Origin: Mesobacillus harenae
GTDB taxonomy: Bacteria > Bacillota > Bacilli > Bacillales > Cytobacillaceae
Reading direction: 5' to 3'
Assembly (NCBI RefSeq): GCF_013343715.1
Contig: NZ_JABUNR010000006.1
Span: 62,001-126,000, forward strand
Length of the DNA stretch: 64,000 nucleotides
The position numbers and the translations under genes were made by a program. Under the pieces are notes generated by a model, which was not told where the DNA came from, ran no database searches, and saw nothing but the letters and a program-made list of their open reading frames with translations. Below, in pieces: positions 26,035 to 33,855 of this stretch; position 1 is the first letter of the stretch, and each line of letters starts with the position of its first letter.

Positions 26035-26206
26035 CTGTCTAGCATCTAGCGACTAGACAGTTTTCACAAGGAGTTAGCTTACCTTCATATCTTGCATAGT
26101 GCCGCTTGTCTTCGAGCAGCTCACGAATACAAGGGTAAAATCAAAGGACTACTTTACCTGTGGGCTCTTGTGCTTTTTCAGTACAAGGCACATCTCTTTT
26201 TTATGT
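26035..26206 (+). other. structured intergenic region between selD and the LysR gene
   Basis: Several hairpins lie in tandem on the plus strand: CTGTCTAG/CTAGACAG (26035, 26053), CTTGTcTTCG/CGAAtACAAG (26105, 26124), GGTAAA/TTTACC (26134, 26153) and a terminator-like CTTGTGCT ttttc AGTACAAG (26167-26187) followed by a T tract at 26197. TTACC at 26079 could pair instead with GGTAA at 26134, giving mutually exclusive folds as in an attenuator. It ends 41 nt before the LysR start. It could also be a dispersed palindromic repeat or a small RNA gene; no known RNA family is recognised. Confidence 0.45.
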
Positions 26207-26247
26207 AATACGAGTGTAACATTTATACAGGACGAGGGTGAATTTTA

Positions 26248-27144
26248 ATGGAGTTCCATCAGCTAAAAACATTTTATTATGTAGCAACACACCTGAATTT
26301 TTCAAAAGCTGCTGAACAGCTATCTCTTAGTCAGCCTGCTGTTTCCCGACAAATTGAAGCACTTGAACGGTATTTTGGATTACCTTTATTTTACCGATCA
26401 AAGAAACGGGTCGAGTTGACTGATGGCGGAAGGAAACTAATGACTTATGCTGTTCAAATTATATCCTTATCAAATCAAGCTGAAAAGGCGCTAGTCTCAT
26501 TAAAAGACTTAGAATCCGGTGAATTGACGATTGGGTGTGGAACAACGATAGGAGATTTTGTTCTTTCAAGCTTAGTGATCGAATTCCAAAAAAAGTTCCC
26601 GAATATTAAAGTGAACTTAATAAATGAAAAAACGTCTTACATCATAGAAAAATTAAATGAGAGTAAGATTGACCTTGCGATAGTAGGTAAAAAATTTAAC
26701 GATTCAAGATTTACCTTTCAAACTCTTTTTCAAGACAAGATTGGGATTTACTGTTCCATTGACCTAAAGGAAACGTACTCGGACAAGAATACACTTGATG
26801 CTTTGAGAAATCAAACCTTCTTTATGAGGGAGGAGGGATCACATACAAGGGAATGCGTAGAGAGTTTTCTAAGCGAAGAAGACCGGTCACTTCATACTTT
26901 TTATGAACTAGGTACAAACGAAGCCATTAAACAAGCCATTTTAAATAAGCATGGAATTGGCTTTTTGTCTTCATTAGTAGTTCGTACCGAAGTTAAACAC
27001 CATCTCATGTATAAACTCCCAATAGAGAAGGAGTGCAAGCGAGAGTTTTCGGTTATATCCCCAAAAGGAAAATACATATCACCAATTGTATTAATCTTCA
27101 CTTCATTTTTGATGAAAACTATAAAAAAATATACTGTAGTATAA
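26248..27144 (+). CDS. LysR family transcriptional regulator (CysL/CbbR-like)
   Basis: 298 residues. N-terminal winged HTH: MEFHQLKTFYYVATHLNFSK then AAEQLSLSQPAVSRQIEALE, the standard LysR pattern. The effector domain starts at GELTIGCGTTIGDFVLSSLV near residue 92, which resembles CysL/CbbR-type regulators of sulfur or carbon metabolism. GACGAGGGTG precedes the ATG. Divergent orientation to selD, 266 bases apart, is the usual LysR arrangement, so selD or a selenium/sulfur function may be its target; this is inference. Confidence 0.85.
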   Translation: MEFHQLKTFYYVATHLNFSKAAEQLSLSQPAVSRQIEALERYFGLPLFYRSKKRVELTDGGRKLMTYAVQIISLSNQAEKALVSLKDLESGELTIGCGTTIGDFVLSSLVIEFQKKFPNIKVNLINEKTSYIIEKLNESKIDLAIVGKKFNDSRFTFQTLFQDKIGIYCSIDLKETYSDKNTLDALRNQTFFMREEGSHTRECVESFLSEEDRSLHTFYELGTNEAIKQAILNKHGIGFLSSLVVRTEVKHHLMYKLPIEKECKREFSVISPKGKYISPIVLIFTSFLMKTIKKYTVV

Positions 27145-27239
27145 AGCTCACAACATTTTAAACATAATTTTATTATGTAAACCATAAATCGTAAAATAAA
27201 GAGTATCGGGGGAATCAGCATGTCGTGTTTATGGTCTTG

Positions 27240-27689
27240 GTTTGCATTTTCACTATCTGCAGAAGCTTTTTATGAAGCCAACCAATGTAACGAATAAATA
27301 AGCCTTACTTTAATAGAGCCACATATAAGGCAAGAAATGTGATCCTCCTAGTAACCCAATCGTAAACGGAAGGCATTCTGGGATGTGCATGTAGACGATT
27401 ATGAACACAGGAATGAAAAATGCCTGAGGAGCAGCAACAATTCCACCTAACGCACTTAAAGGGTTTCAAGCAGCAAGTATATCAATTCCCAGCAGTTTAC
27501 TAAGTAGAATGCCAAAGGGAAAAATTGCCCCTAAGCCAAAAATCCAGATTAAATAAACGATTTTCATTGGAAATATAAATGGCAAACAAGTGAAAAGCAG
27601 GAAGACGATTGCCCAGAAAGTAAGATAGGATAACCCTTCTTGGCTCTTAAATTAATATCCTCGTGGTTATCTTCAAGTGAATTTTTCAT
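27240..27689 (-). pseudogene. decayed DUF7010-like membrane protein gene
   Basis: The minus-strand ATG at 27689 has AAGGAGATC upstream, but the frame breaks after ~20 codons. In the shifted frame FWAIVFLLFTCLPFIFP, then FGLGAIFPFGILLSKLLGID, NPLSALGGIVAAPQAFF and GGSHFLPYMWLY are recognisable as a DUF7010-type membrane protein. Two further in-frame stops (TGA before NPLSALG, TAA before SKAY) interrupt it. The combination of frameshift, TGA and TAA shows decay and rules out Sec read-through. Confidence 0.7.
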
Positions 27690-27809
27690 AGGATCTCCTT
27701 ATATAAAATATAATTTTTTTACACACTCTATTAACCTTCCATAATTAACTAGAGATGGGGACTGAAAACCCCATAAATCAAATTAGGTATAATCGTTGGG
27801 TAATCACTA

Positions 27810-27974
27810 TTAACCGGGATGGCTGAGATATTTAATGCTCGACACTGTATTCCTCAGTTGTTCCAGTAATGAAATAATCTTTTCATTTTGTTCAATCATC
27901 GTCTCGTTCTGCTTTCTTATTTTTGTAAAATCAAACAAGTATATAAGCAGAATAACTGTTATAAAAATAATCAT
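27810..27974 (-). CDS. small membrane protein with coiled-coil tail
   Basis: 54 residues, too short for routine calling: one N-terminal helix (IIFITVILLIYLFDF) followed by a charged helical stretch (RKQNETMIEQNEKIISLLEQL). GAGGTGAT lies 3 nt before the ATG on the minus strand. The same architecture and leader occur at 52084-52257. Function unknown. The following 27975-28310 stretch shows nothing supported. Confidence 0.55.
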   Translation of the reverse strand: MIIFITVILLIYLFDFTKIRKQNETMIEQNEKIISLLEQLRNTVSSIKYLSHPG

Positions 27975-28310
27975 CTTATCACCTCAAAAACTTTTATATA
28001 AATGAAGAGAGTAAAACCTCTATAAAACAAGATTACCATATTTGACCATAAGAAAGAGGTTTTAATGGCATTAATATGGATCAAATTAAAAAGGTTCAAT
28101 AAAACGGCTATTGAAAGAAAGAATATCCTTTTAATAATAAAAAATAAAAGATAGATATAGTTGATTACAGGGTGTAAAATAACATCAAACATTAACATCC
28201 ATTTTTTAATGCAGGAGGCAAAAACCTAAAGATAGAAAATCGTTCTTCTCAATAACCTAATGTCGCTTTCGATCTTATTTTTCCGAAAATTAAAATAAAC
28301 TTAAAGGTTG

Positions 28311-28970
28311 ATGAACGTGATAATGGATGCTAACCAAGTTACTATTAAGGAACAAACTATTTTCAATCATATTGGAAATAAAATAATTACTGAAGATCGA
28401 GAAATTAATATAATTGCCAGATTAGAAGAACCATTGATTGTAATCTTAGGTAATGTGTTGAGCCATGAAGAATGTGATGAGCTAATTAACTTATCTCAAG
28501 ATAGAATGCAACGTGCCAAGATTGGAAAGACACGTGAAGCAGATCAACTTAGAACAAACAGCAGCATGTTTTTTCAAGACGGCGAAAGTGACGTTGTTGC
28601 ACGAATTGAAAAGAGAATAGCACAGATCATGAGTATACCTACGGAGCATGGTGAAGGCCTTCAAATTCTTAATTATAAGATTGGCCAAGAGTACAAAGCA
28701 CATCATGATTATTTTGCGTCAGCCAGCAAACAAATCAGCAATCCCAGAATCAGCACGCTAGTTATGTACTTAAATGATGTAGAATATGGCGGCGAAACAT
28801 TCTTCCCACAACTCAATTTGTCCGTATCACCACAAAAAGGCATGGCAGTATACTTCGAATATTTCTATGATAATCAAAATTTAAATGAATTAACTTTACA
28901 TGGCGGGGCTCCTGTTATAGTCGGAGATAAGTGGGCTGCAACGCAATGGATGAGAAGGCAAAAGGTATAA
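28311..28970 (+). CDS. 2OG-Fe(II) oxygenase, prolyl 4-hydroxylase-like
   Basis: 219 residues of the P4Hc type. The HxD...H iron triad is visible: His and Asp in YKAHHDYF near residue 135 and the distal His in LTLHGGAPV near residue 200, with the 2-oxoglutarate-binding Lys in GDKWAATQW. RISTLVMYLNDVEYGGETFFP near residue 150 is the typical core strand. It closely follows the pattern of the Bacillus anthracis P4H-like enzyme, which hydroxylates prolines in collagen-like proteins or translation factors. ATG at 28311 after AAAGG; ATG at 28323 is an alternative. Confidence 0.85.
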   Translation: MNVIMDANQVTIKEQTIFNHIGNKIITEDREINIIARLEEPLIVILGNVLSHEECDELINLSQDRMQRAKIGKTREADQLRTNSSMFFQDGESDVVARIEKRIAQIMSIPTEHGEGLQILNYKIGQEYKAHHDYFASASKQISNPRISTLVMYLNDVEYGGETFFPQLNLSVSPQKGMAVYFEYFYDNQNLNELTLHGGAPVIVGDKWAATQWMRRQKV

Positions 28971-29011
28971 ACAAATCTGGAGTGTTAGCCATTTTTATAA
29001 TTTAAATGTGT

Positions 29012-29040
29012 GAGAAGCATCCTTGATGCCTCTCATTTTT
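29012..29040 (+). terminator. intrinsic terminator of the P4H-like gene
   Basis: GAGAAGCATC ctt GATGCCTCTC followed by ATTTTTT. Confidence 0.8.
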
Positions 29041-29145
29041 TATGAATTTCTATAAAAAAGTAAAATCATTCTTACAAAATATTTGGACCTCTTATTCTAT
29101 TGCTATACAATTAAATGATCTGCTAGATTGAATTAGAATTGGATC

Positions 29146-29167
29146 GTGGCTATTGCCACTTTTTTAT
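29146..29167 (+). terminator. terminator-like hairpin in the leader of the SBF transporter gene
   Basis: GTGGC tatt GCCAC followed by seven T residues, ending ~15 nt before the TTG start and just before GGAGTGATC. Its position inside the leader suggests attenuation, although it may simply insulate the gene. Confidence 0.5.
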
Positions 29168-29181
29168 TGGAGTGATCAAAG

Positions 29182-30156
29182 TTGCTGTACAGAATTAATA
29201 AACGACTGGAAAAAATAATGCCGATCATTACTCCAGCAAGCGTCATAATAGGGGTATTACTGGCGGAACATTTGAGCGGTTATGCTTACCTCATCCCATG
29301 GCTATTTGCATTCATGACATTTTCAGGGAGTATAAGCTCAAACTTCAACTCTCTTACACAAACGATCTATCATCCAAAGCCACTTTTTTTGGTATTTTTC
29401 ATTTTACATATTGTAATGCCACTCCTTGCATGGGGAACAGGCTTAGTGGCGTTTCCTGGCGACACTTATACGATTACTGGCTTGGTCTTGGCTATGGCTA
29501 TTCCAACTGGTATATCCAGTTTTATTTGGGTTTCCATTTATCGGGGGCACATCCCGCTGACCTTGTCGATTATTCTGATCGATACTTTTCTTTCACCATT
29601 GATCGTACCCTTCACCTTATCCATCCTTTTACAGACAAGTGTCGAGATCGAGGTGATGAGTATGATGAAGGGACTAGTCCTTATGATTGTTATTCCTTCC
29701 TTTTTGGGGATGCTCTTAAATCAAGTAACGAAAGGGAAATGCAAGGAGGTACTTAGCCCACGCCTGGCACCTTTTTCTAAACTAGGTTTAGCTGTTGTTG
29801 TTATGATTAATGCATCCGTTGTTGCACCATATTTAAGAAACGTTGATTTGAAACTAATAGGAATAGCGTTAACCGTCTTGGGCGTAGCTTTTATGGGGTA
29901 TATGCTTTCCTTCTTATCGGCAAACTTTTTTAAGAATGATAGAGAAACCGTAATAGCCTTAACGTTTACAGGAGGGATGCGTAATATAAGTGCTGGGGCC
30001 GTAATAGCTGTTACTTATTTCCCTGCAGCGGTAGCTGTACCGGTCGTAATCGGAATGCTATTTCAGCAAGTACTGGCATCAGTTTATGGTGTAATTCTAA
30101 GCCGACATTATAAGAAATCAGTAAGAGCTAAAAGTTTAAATGAGAAGGTTGGATGA
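29182..30156 (+). CDS. bile acid:sodium symporter (SBF/BASS) family transporter
   Basis: 324 residues with about nine to ten membrane helices. The pattern FMTFSGSISSNFNSL near residue 47, MAIPTGISSFIWVSIYRGH near residue 108 and LTFTGGMRNISAGAVIAVTYF near residue 262 is that of SBF-like transporters such as YocS, with the GMRN segment near the sodium site. Substrates in bacteria include keto-acids such as pantoate and other organic anions; none can be assigned here. TTG start with GGAG 9 nt upstream. Confidence 0.8.
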   Translation: MLYRINKRLEKIMPIITPASVIIGVLLAEHLSGYAYLIPWLFAFMTFSGSISSNFNSLTQTIYHPKPLFLVFFILHIVMPLLAWGTGLVAFPGDTYTITGLVLAMAIPTGISSFIWVSIYRGHIPLTLSIILIDTFLSPLIVPFTLSILLQTSVEIEVMSMMKGLVLMIVIPSFLGMLLNQVTKGKCKEVLSPRLAPFSKLGLAVVVMINASVVAPYLRNVDLKLIGIALTVLGVAFMGYMLSFLSANFFKNDRETVIALTFTGGMRNISAGAVIAVTYFPAAVAVPVVIGMLFQQVLASVYGVILSRHYKKSVRAKSLNEKVG

Positions 30157-30453
30157 GTTTGAGGAAGAAATTTAAGATAGGGGAGAGTTCGCCAAGTGAA
30201 TGTAATACTTCTATGGTGATGTAAACCTTCTAAATGGGAGTATGATTTTGCTGTAATAGGAATCCGAATGATAAGACAATAGCTGGATTTTTCTGATGCA
30301 AACTGGTTTTTAATAGGAGGAATTGTGCTGACTAGGTACAATTAACCTTTATAGGTAAACTAAAGACCCATTTGTTGTATCTGACATTGCTACTATTAAC
30401 CAGCTTGCTTATACTATAAGTGTTCAGAATATTTAATTAAATAGGAGGTATTC

Positions 30454-31461
30454 ATGAAAAGTTTTAAAAAAAAGCTCTCTATTTTTCTTGTCCTAGGGCT
30501 CGTTATGTCCATGTATTCGGTAGTCGCAGCAGAGGAACCTACATACGATATAAAGAGCGGAAAAATGGAATTTGGAGGATATGAGCGAACGTTCCAATAC
30601 TATGTCCCTACTTCTTACACAGGAAAGAAAGCGCTTCCGGTTATGTTTTCGTTTCATGGGTCAGGTAGCAGTTCCGCTGGCCAAATTTTGTTGACAGGGT
30701 ATCAGAAGATTGCTGAAAAGGAAGGATTCATCGTTATATTTCCTGATAGCACAGTCATTAACGAAAACGATGAAGTCATTATTCCTGAGAATGATGATTT
30801 TGATCCGAATTCACCACTAGTTCGAAGATGGAATACTGGATCAGCTACTGGAACTCTTGCTAGTATTGATGATGTTGGATACACTTCTGCCTTGATCGAT
30901 TCATTTAATGATGATTTTAACATTGACCTAAGCCGGGTTTATGCTTCTGGCATGTCTAATGGAGCGATGTTTTCAAACCGTTTAGCGGTAGAGTTATCAG
31001 ACCGGATTGCTGGAATTGGAGCAGTGACAGGTCAACTAGGACACAACATGGCGGAGATAGCCCCGAAAAATCCAATTACAACTGTGTTAGTTATGGGGGA
31101 CACCGATCCTGTGGTTCCATATGAAGGAAGACCGGGATCTTTACTCTCTGTTGATTCAACAATCGATTATTGGACAGCGGCAAACAAGACGGTGGAAAGA
31201 CCGAGAGTAAGTTACCTTCCGCAAATAGCAGAAGATGATCCAACCAAGATCCGTAGAGAGATTTATGGTGGCGGTAAATTTGGAACTGAGGTTATCTTGT
31301 ATAAGGTTGAAGGTGGGGGTCATACCTGGCCAGGAGGACCACAATATTTACCTTCTAATGTTATTGGTTTAGCCAGTAAGCAAATGGATGCTAGCCAAGT
31401 GATCTGGGATGATCTTAAAACCCATAAAATACCAAAGCTGAATAGTGAGAATCATAAATAA
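30454..31461 (+). CDS. secreted PHB depolymerase-like esterase (LpqC/feruloyl esterase type)
   Basis: 335 residues with a cleavable signal peptide (KLSIFLVLGLVMSMYSVVAAEE). The alpha/beta hydrolase core has the oxyanion region MFSFHGSGSSSAG near residue 65, nucleophile Ser in YASGMSNGAMFSNRLA near residue 170, Asp in MGDTDPVVPYEG and His in GGGHTWPGG, the arrangement of the esterase PHB depolymerase/LpqC family. It probably cleaves extracellular polyesters or acylated polysaccharides. AGGAGG precedes the ATG; a TATACT -10 lies at about 30412. The preceding 297 bases show nothing else. Confidence 0.85.
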   Translation: MKSFKKKLSIFLVLGLVMSMYSVVAAEEPTYDIKSGKMEFGGYERTFQYYVPTSYTGKKALPVMFSFHGSGSSSAGQILLTGYQKIAEKEGFIVIFPDSTVINENDEVIIPENDDFDPNSPLVRRWNTGSATGTLASIDDVGYTSALIDSFNDDFNIDLSRVYASGMSNGAMFSNRLAVELSDRIAGIGAVTGQLGHNMAEIAPKNPITTVLVMGDTDPVVPYEGRPGSLLSVDSTIDYWTAANKTVERPRVSYLPQIAEDDPTKIRREIYGGGKFGTEVILYKVEGGGHTWPGGPQYLPSNVIGLASKQMDASQVIWDDLKTHKIPKLNSENHK

Positions 31462-31483
31462 AGTAAAAGTAACCTAACATTAG

Positions 31484-31515
31484 AGTCCCCTTATCAAAGA
31501 TAAGGGGATGTTTCA
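31484..31515 (+). terminator. weak terminator of the esterase gene
   Basis: CCCCTTATC aaa GATAAGGGG with a short T tail. Confidence 0.5.
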
Positions 31516-31665
31516 TGTAAAATAGTCCTGCAAGCGTATTTCCGCCCCCCATACGGTTACGATTTCTACATTATGTTATAGTCGAATTTTAATTTAATGT
31601 TTACACTATCCACCTAAAGGGCAATTAATATAGTGTCAACTTTGTTTTAGGAGGAAATTATTTAT

Positions 31666-31860
31666 ATGTCACAGTTCAAGATAACGTACTTTTTCGGTGG
31701 GGATTTATCCATCTCAAAAACAGTAGAGAAGAATGAAAAGGCAGAAGTGATTCAAGAGGTAAAAGATAACGCTGGATTGGTTGAGTTCACCGAGAAGGAT
31801 AAGTATTATCGCTTTGATACTAAAGATATCAAGCTGTATACGGTTGAAGCCACAAATTAA
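31666..31860 (+). CDS. small hypothetical protein
   Basis: 64 residues, charged and probably beta-rich: FKITYFFGGDLSISKTV at the start, EKDKYYRFDTKDIKLYTV near the end. Strong AGGAGG upstream and a terminator immediately downstream support a real gene. No family recognised; cytoplasmic. Confidence 0.65.
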   Translation: MSQFKITYFFGGDLSISKTVEKNEKAEVIQEVKDNAGLVEFTEKDKYYRFDTKDIKLYTVEATN

Positions 31861-31868
31861 ATGAAAGA

Positions 31869-31902
31869 TCGAGTCCGGGCTTTGCCCGGGCTCTTTTTAT
31901 AA
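31869..31902 (+). terminator. intrinsic terminator between convergent genes
   Basis: GAGTCCGGGC ttt GCCCGGGCTC followed by TTTTTAT; it lies between the small gene and niaR, which converge. Confidence 0.9.
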
Positions 31903-31906
31903 AAAA

Positions 31907-32443
31907 CTACTCTAATAGAAATCCAGCTTCTGCAAGGGCTTTTTCGGCTTCATCCAATGTTTGTTCTGATGTTGCAGATATGGTATGGAGATGGATTCCG
32001 CCTGTTAATGCTGATAGAAGGGCCGCTTTTGTGTTTCTAATGTTATATAAGAATTGTTTAACATCTTTACGGTTGGATACCATTAGAGAGGCTGTAAGAT
32101 CACCGTATACGGGATGCTCAATCTTTACGTCTTTAACTGTAACACCTTGATCGACGAGCAGATTAAGTTCCTCCTCAGTTTGGTCGGGAGTATGGCAGAC
32201 GGCTATGGTTCTCTCAAAAAGGTGAAGGGAGTTCTGCAACTGCATATAGATATACCCCTGGCTAGTTGCGATAATTGGCTCGTTCTTCGTTTTGAGCAGG
32301 GTGATGTCTCCAACGATTACCTGCCGGCTCACGTTCGCTTGAGACGCGAGCTCGCCTCCGGTTACAGGAGCTGGACTTGTTTTTAGCAGATTTAAGATCA
32401 TTTCTCGCCGTTCTTCGCCTAATAACTTCTTCTGATTCTTCAT
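31907..32443 (-). CDS. niaR: NAD biosynthesis repressor NiaR (YrxA)
   Basis: 178 residues. N-terminal HTH_11 domain (ERREMILNLLKTSPAPVTGG, then SRQVIVGDITLLKTK) and C-terminal 3H domain with its three conserved His: IAVCHTPDQ near residue 83, IEHPVYGDL near residue 110 and GGIHLHTISA near residue 150. These His bind a metal and nicotinate, the co-repressor. It represses nadBCA and nadS in Bacilli. It lies behind nadS on the same strand, as in B. subtilis (nifS-yrxA), and so regulates its own locus. Confidence 0.93.
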   Translation of the reverse strand: MKNQKKLLGEERREMILNLLKTSPAPVTGGELASQANVSRQVIVGDITLLKTKNEPIIATSQGYIYMQLQNSLHLFERTIAVCHTPDQTEEELNLLVDQGVTVKDVKIEHPVYGDLTASLMVSNRKDVKQFLYNIRNTKAALLSALTGGIHLHTISATSEQTLDEAEKALAEAGFLLE

Positions 32444-32610
32444 TATTTCACTCCTATACGCTCAATCCGATTTATTATAAGGTGAAACCTTACTTTAGTA
32501 TACTTTTAAGTAAAAAGAAACCTTGCTTTTCCACTAATACCTCTTCTTTTAGTTTCTTCTGCACATCCCATGTCACAACTTGGACACAGATTTAAAATCC
32601 CATAACCAAA

Positions 32611-33753
32611 CTAACTAATTTTCTTCATAGCCAGAACAATTAGTACGATTTCTTGAGCCAACTGAATAATATCCTTTTTTTCCGTAAAACGGCCAAGTGA
32701 GATTCTCAAAAATTCCTTTGCTTCCTTGCCTGATATGCCAAGAGCTTGCATGGCCTTTGATGGAGAATGCAAGCCCACATGGCAGGCGCTTCCTGTCGAG
32801 ACAGCAAAGCCTTTCCGGTTGAGTTCTAGCATCACGTACTGGCCTTCGATCCCAGCAATCCTTAAACCAAGGATACCAGGAAGCTGAGATTTTTCAGAGG
32901 CTTCATGGATCGACATCCATGCTTTAATTGGCTCAAGCTCTCCTATTAGCAGCTGCCGAAGCTGTTTATAGTTAATATTATCCTTTTCCAATGCGCTAAA
33001 GGCTAGTTGGGCTGCGGCTGTCATGGCTGCTATCGCAGGGACATTCGAGGTACCAGGCCGTAAGCCTTTTTCATGGGTGCTGCCCGGGAAAAACGGTTTC
33101 CAAGTTATTGATGGATCAATGTAAACTCCACCAATTCCTTTTGGTCCATAAAATTTATGAGCTGAAAAAGAGAAGCTGCTGACAAGCTCTGCGGAACGAA
33201 GCGGCAGCTTTCCAAAAGACTGTACAAAATCGCTGTGTAAATAAATGTTGTTAGCCTTGCAAATTTCCGCAATACTTTTGATCGGCTGGATTGTCCCAAG
33301 TTCAGAATTGGCATGCTGGATGACAGCCAATACCGTTTCCTCCCGAATGGCAGCTCTAAAATCCTCCAATGAAATCACACCGCTAGTAGGCATAAACGGA
33401 AGATAGGTAGTTTCATAGCCAGCTTTTTCTAATCTGGCCAGGGTCCCATGGATCGACGAATGCTCCCCGATACTTGCGATAATATGCTTGCCTTTTTTAG
33501 GGGTATCCGATAACAGCGCCTCAATCGCTAAAAAATTGCTCTCTGAACCGCCGCTGGTAAAATAAAGACCTGCTGGCTCGATTCCTAATAGCCTCGCAAG
33601 TTCTTCCCGGCATTGCTCTAGCAGGACGGATGACTTCCCGCCAATATCATGCAAGCTGCTTGCATTGCCAAAATAATCGGAGGCAGCTTTAACATATACT
33701 TTTGATGCTTCAGGATCCATCGGACAAGTTGCTGCATAATCAAAATATTTCAT
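32611..33753 (-). CDS. nadS: cysteine desulfurase of the NAD locus (NadS/NifS)
   Basis: 380 residues of the NifS family. MKYFDYAATCPMDPEA at the start, GGSESNFLAIE near residue 70, PLP lysine in SFSAHKFYGPKGIGG near residue 195 and the mobile-loop catalytic Cys in STGSACHVGLHSPS near residue 320. It supplies sulfur for the Fe-S cluster of quinolinate synthase NadA. ATG at 33753 is preferred to an ATG 18 nt upstream because TGGAGA sits at the right distance. Divergent from nadBCA, as in B. subtilis. Confidence 0.93.
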   Translation of the reverse strand: MKYFDYAATCPMDPEASKVYVKAASDYFGNASSLHDIGGKSSVLLEQCREELARLLGIEPAGLYFTSGGSESNFLAIEALLSDTPKKGKHIIASIGEHSSIHGTLARLEKAGYETTYLPFMPTSGVISLEDFRAAIREETVLAVIQHANSELGTIQPIKSIAEICKANNIYLHSDFVQSFGKLPLRSAELVSSFSFSAHKFYGPKGIGGVYIDPSITWKPFFPGSTHEKGLRPGTSNVPAIAAMTAAAQLAFSALEKDNINYKQLRQLLIGELEPIKAWMSIHEASEKSQLPGILGLRIAGIEGQYVMLELNRKGFAVSTGSACHVGLHSPSKAMQALGISGKEAKEFLRISLGRFTEKKDIIQLAQEIVLIVLAMKKIS

Positions 33754-33820
33754 GGCTATCTCCATTTTCATTAGGCTTTAATAAAACTCTTGTCAATAGT
33801 TTAAATATGTGTGAATATAG

Positions 33821-33839
33821 ATGTCAAGACACCTGTAAT
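33821..33839. promoter_or_regulatory. NiaR-like operator in the nadS/nadB intergenic region
   Basis: ATGTCAAGACACCTGTAAT, whose reverse complement contains ACAGGTGTCTTGACA, matches the NiaR box I recall from Bacillus nad genes. It sits between the divergent nadS and nadB starts, next to a TTGTCA -35-like hexamer at 33790, and would block both promoters when nicotinate is available. Confidence 0.7.
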
Positions 33840-33855
33840 GATATGGAGGGTGAAC

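Noticed and set aside
26130-26195. Small minus-strand coding frame with another TGA upstream of selD
   Set aside because: About 30 codons read CIRELLEDKRHYARYEGK downstream of a TGA, but there is no start codon or ribosome binding site and the same bases form strong hairpins, so coding is not supported.
26035-26206. tRNA-Sec (selC) gene next to selD
   Set aside because: No 8-bp acceptor stem, UCA anticodon loop, TTCGANNCC arm or CCA end could be fitted on either strand.
27240-27689. Third selenoprotein because of an in-frame TGA
   Set aside because: A frameshift and a TAA also interrupt the gene, and the TGA is not at a Cys position.
32611-33753. Selenocysteine lyase role for the NifS-like protein
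   Set aside because: Its divergent position to nadBCA and linkage to niaR match the NAD-specific cysteine desulfurase of B. subtilis.
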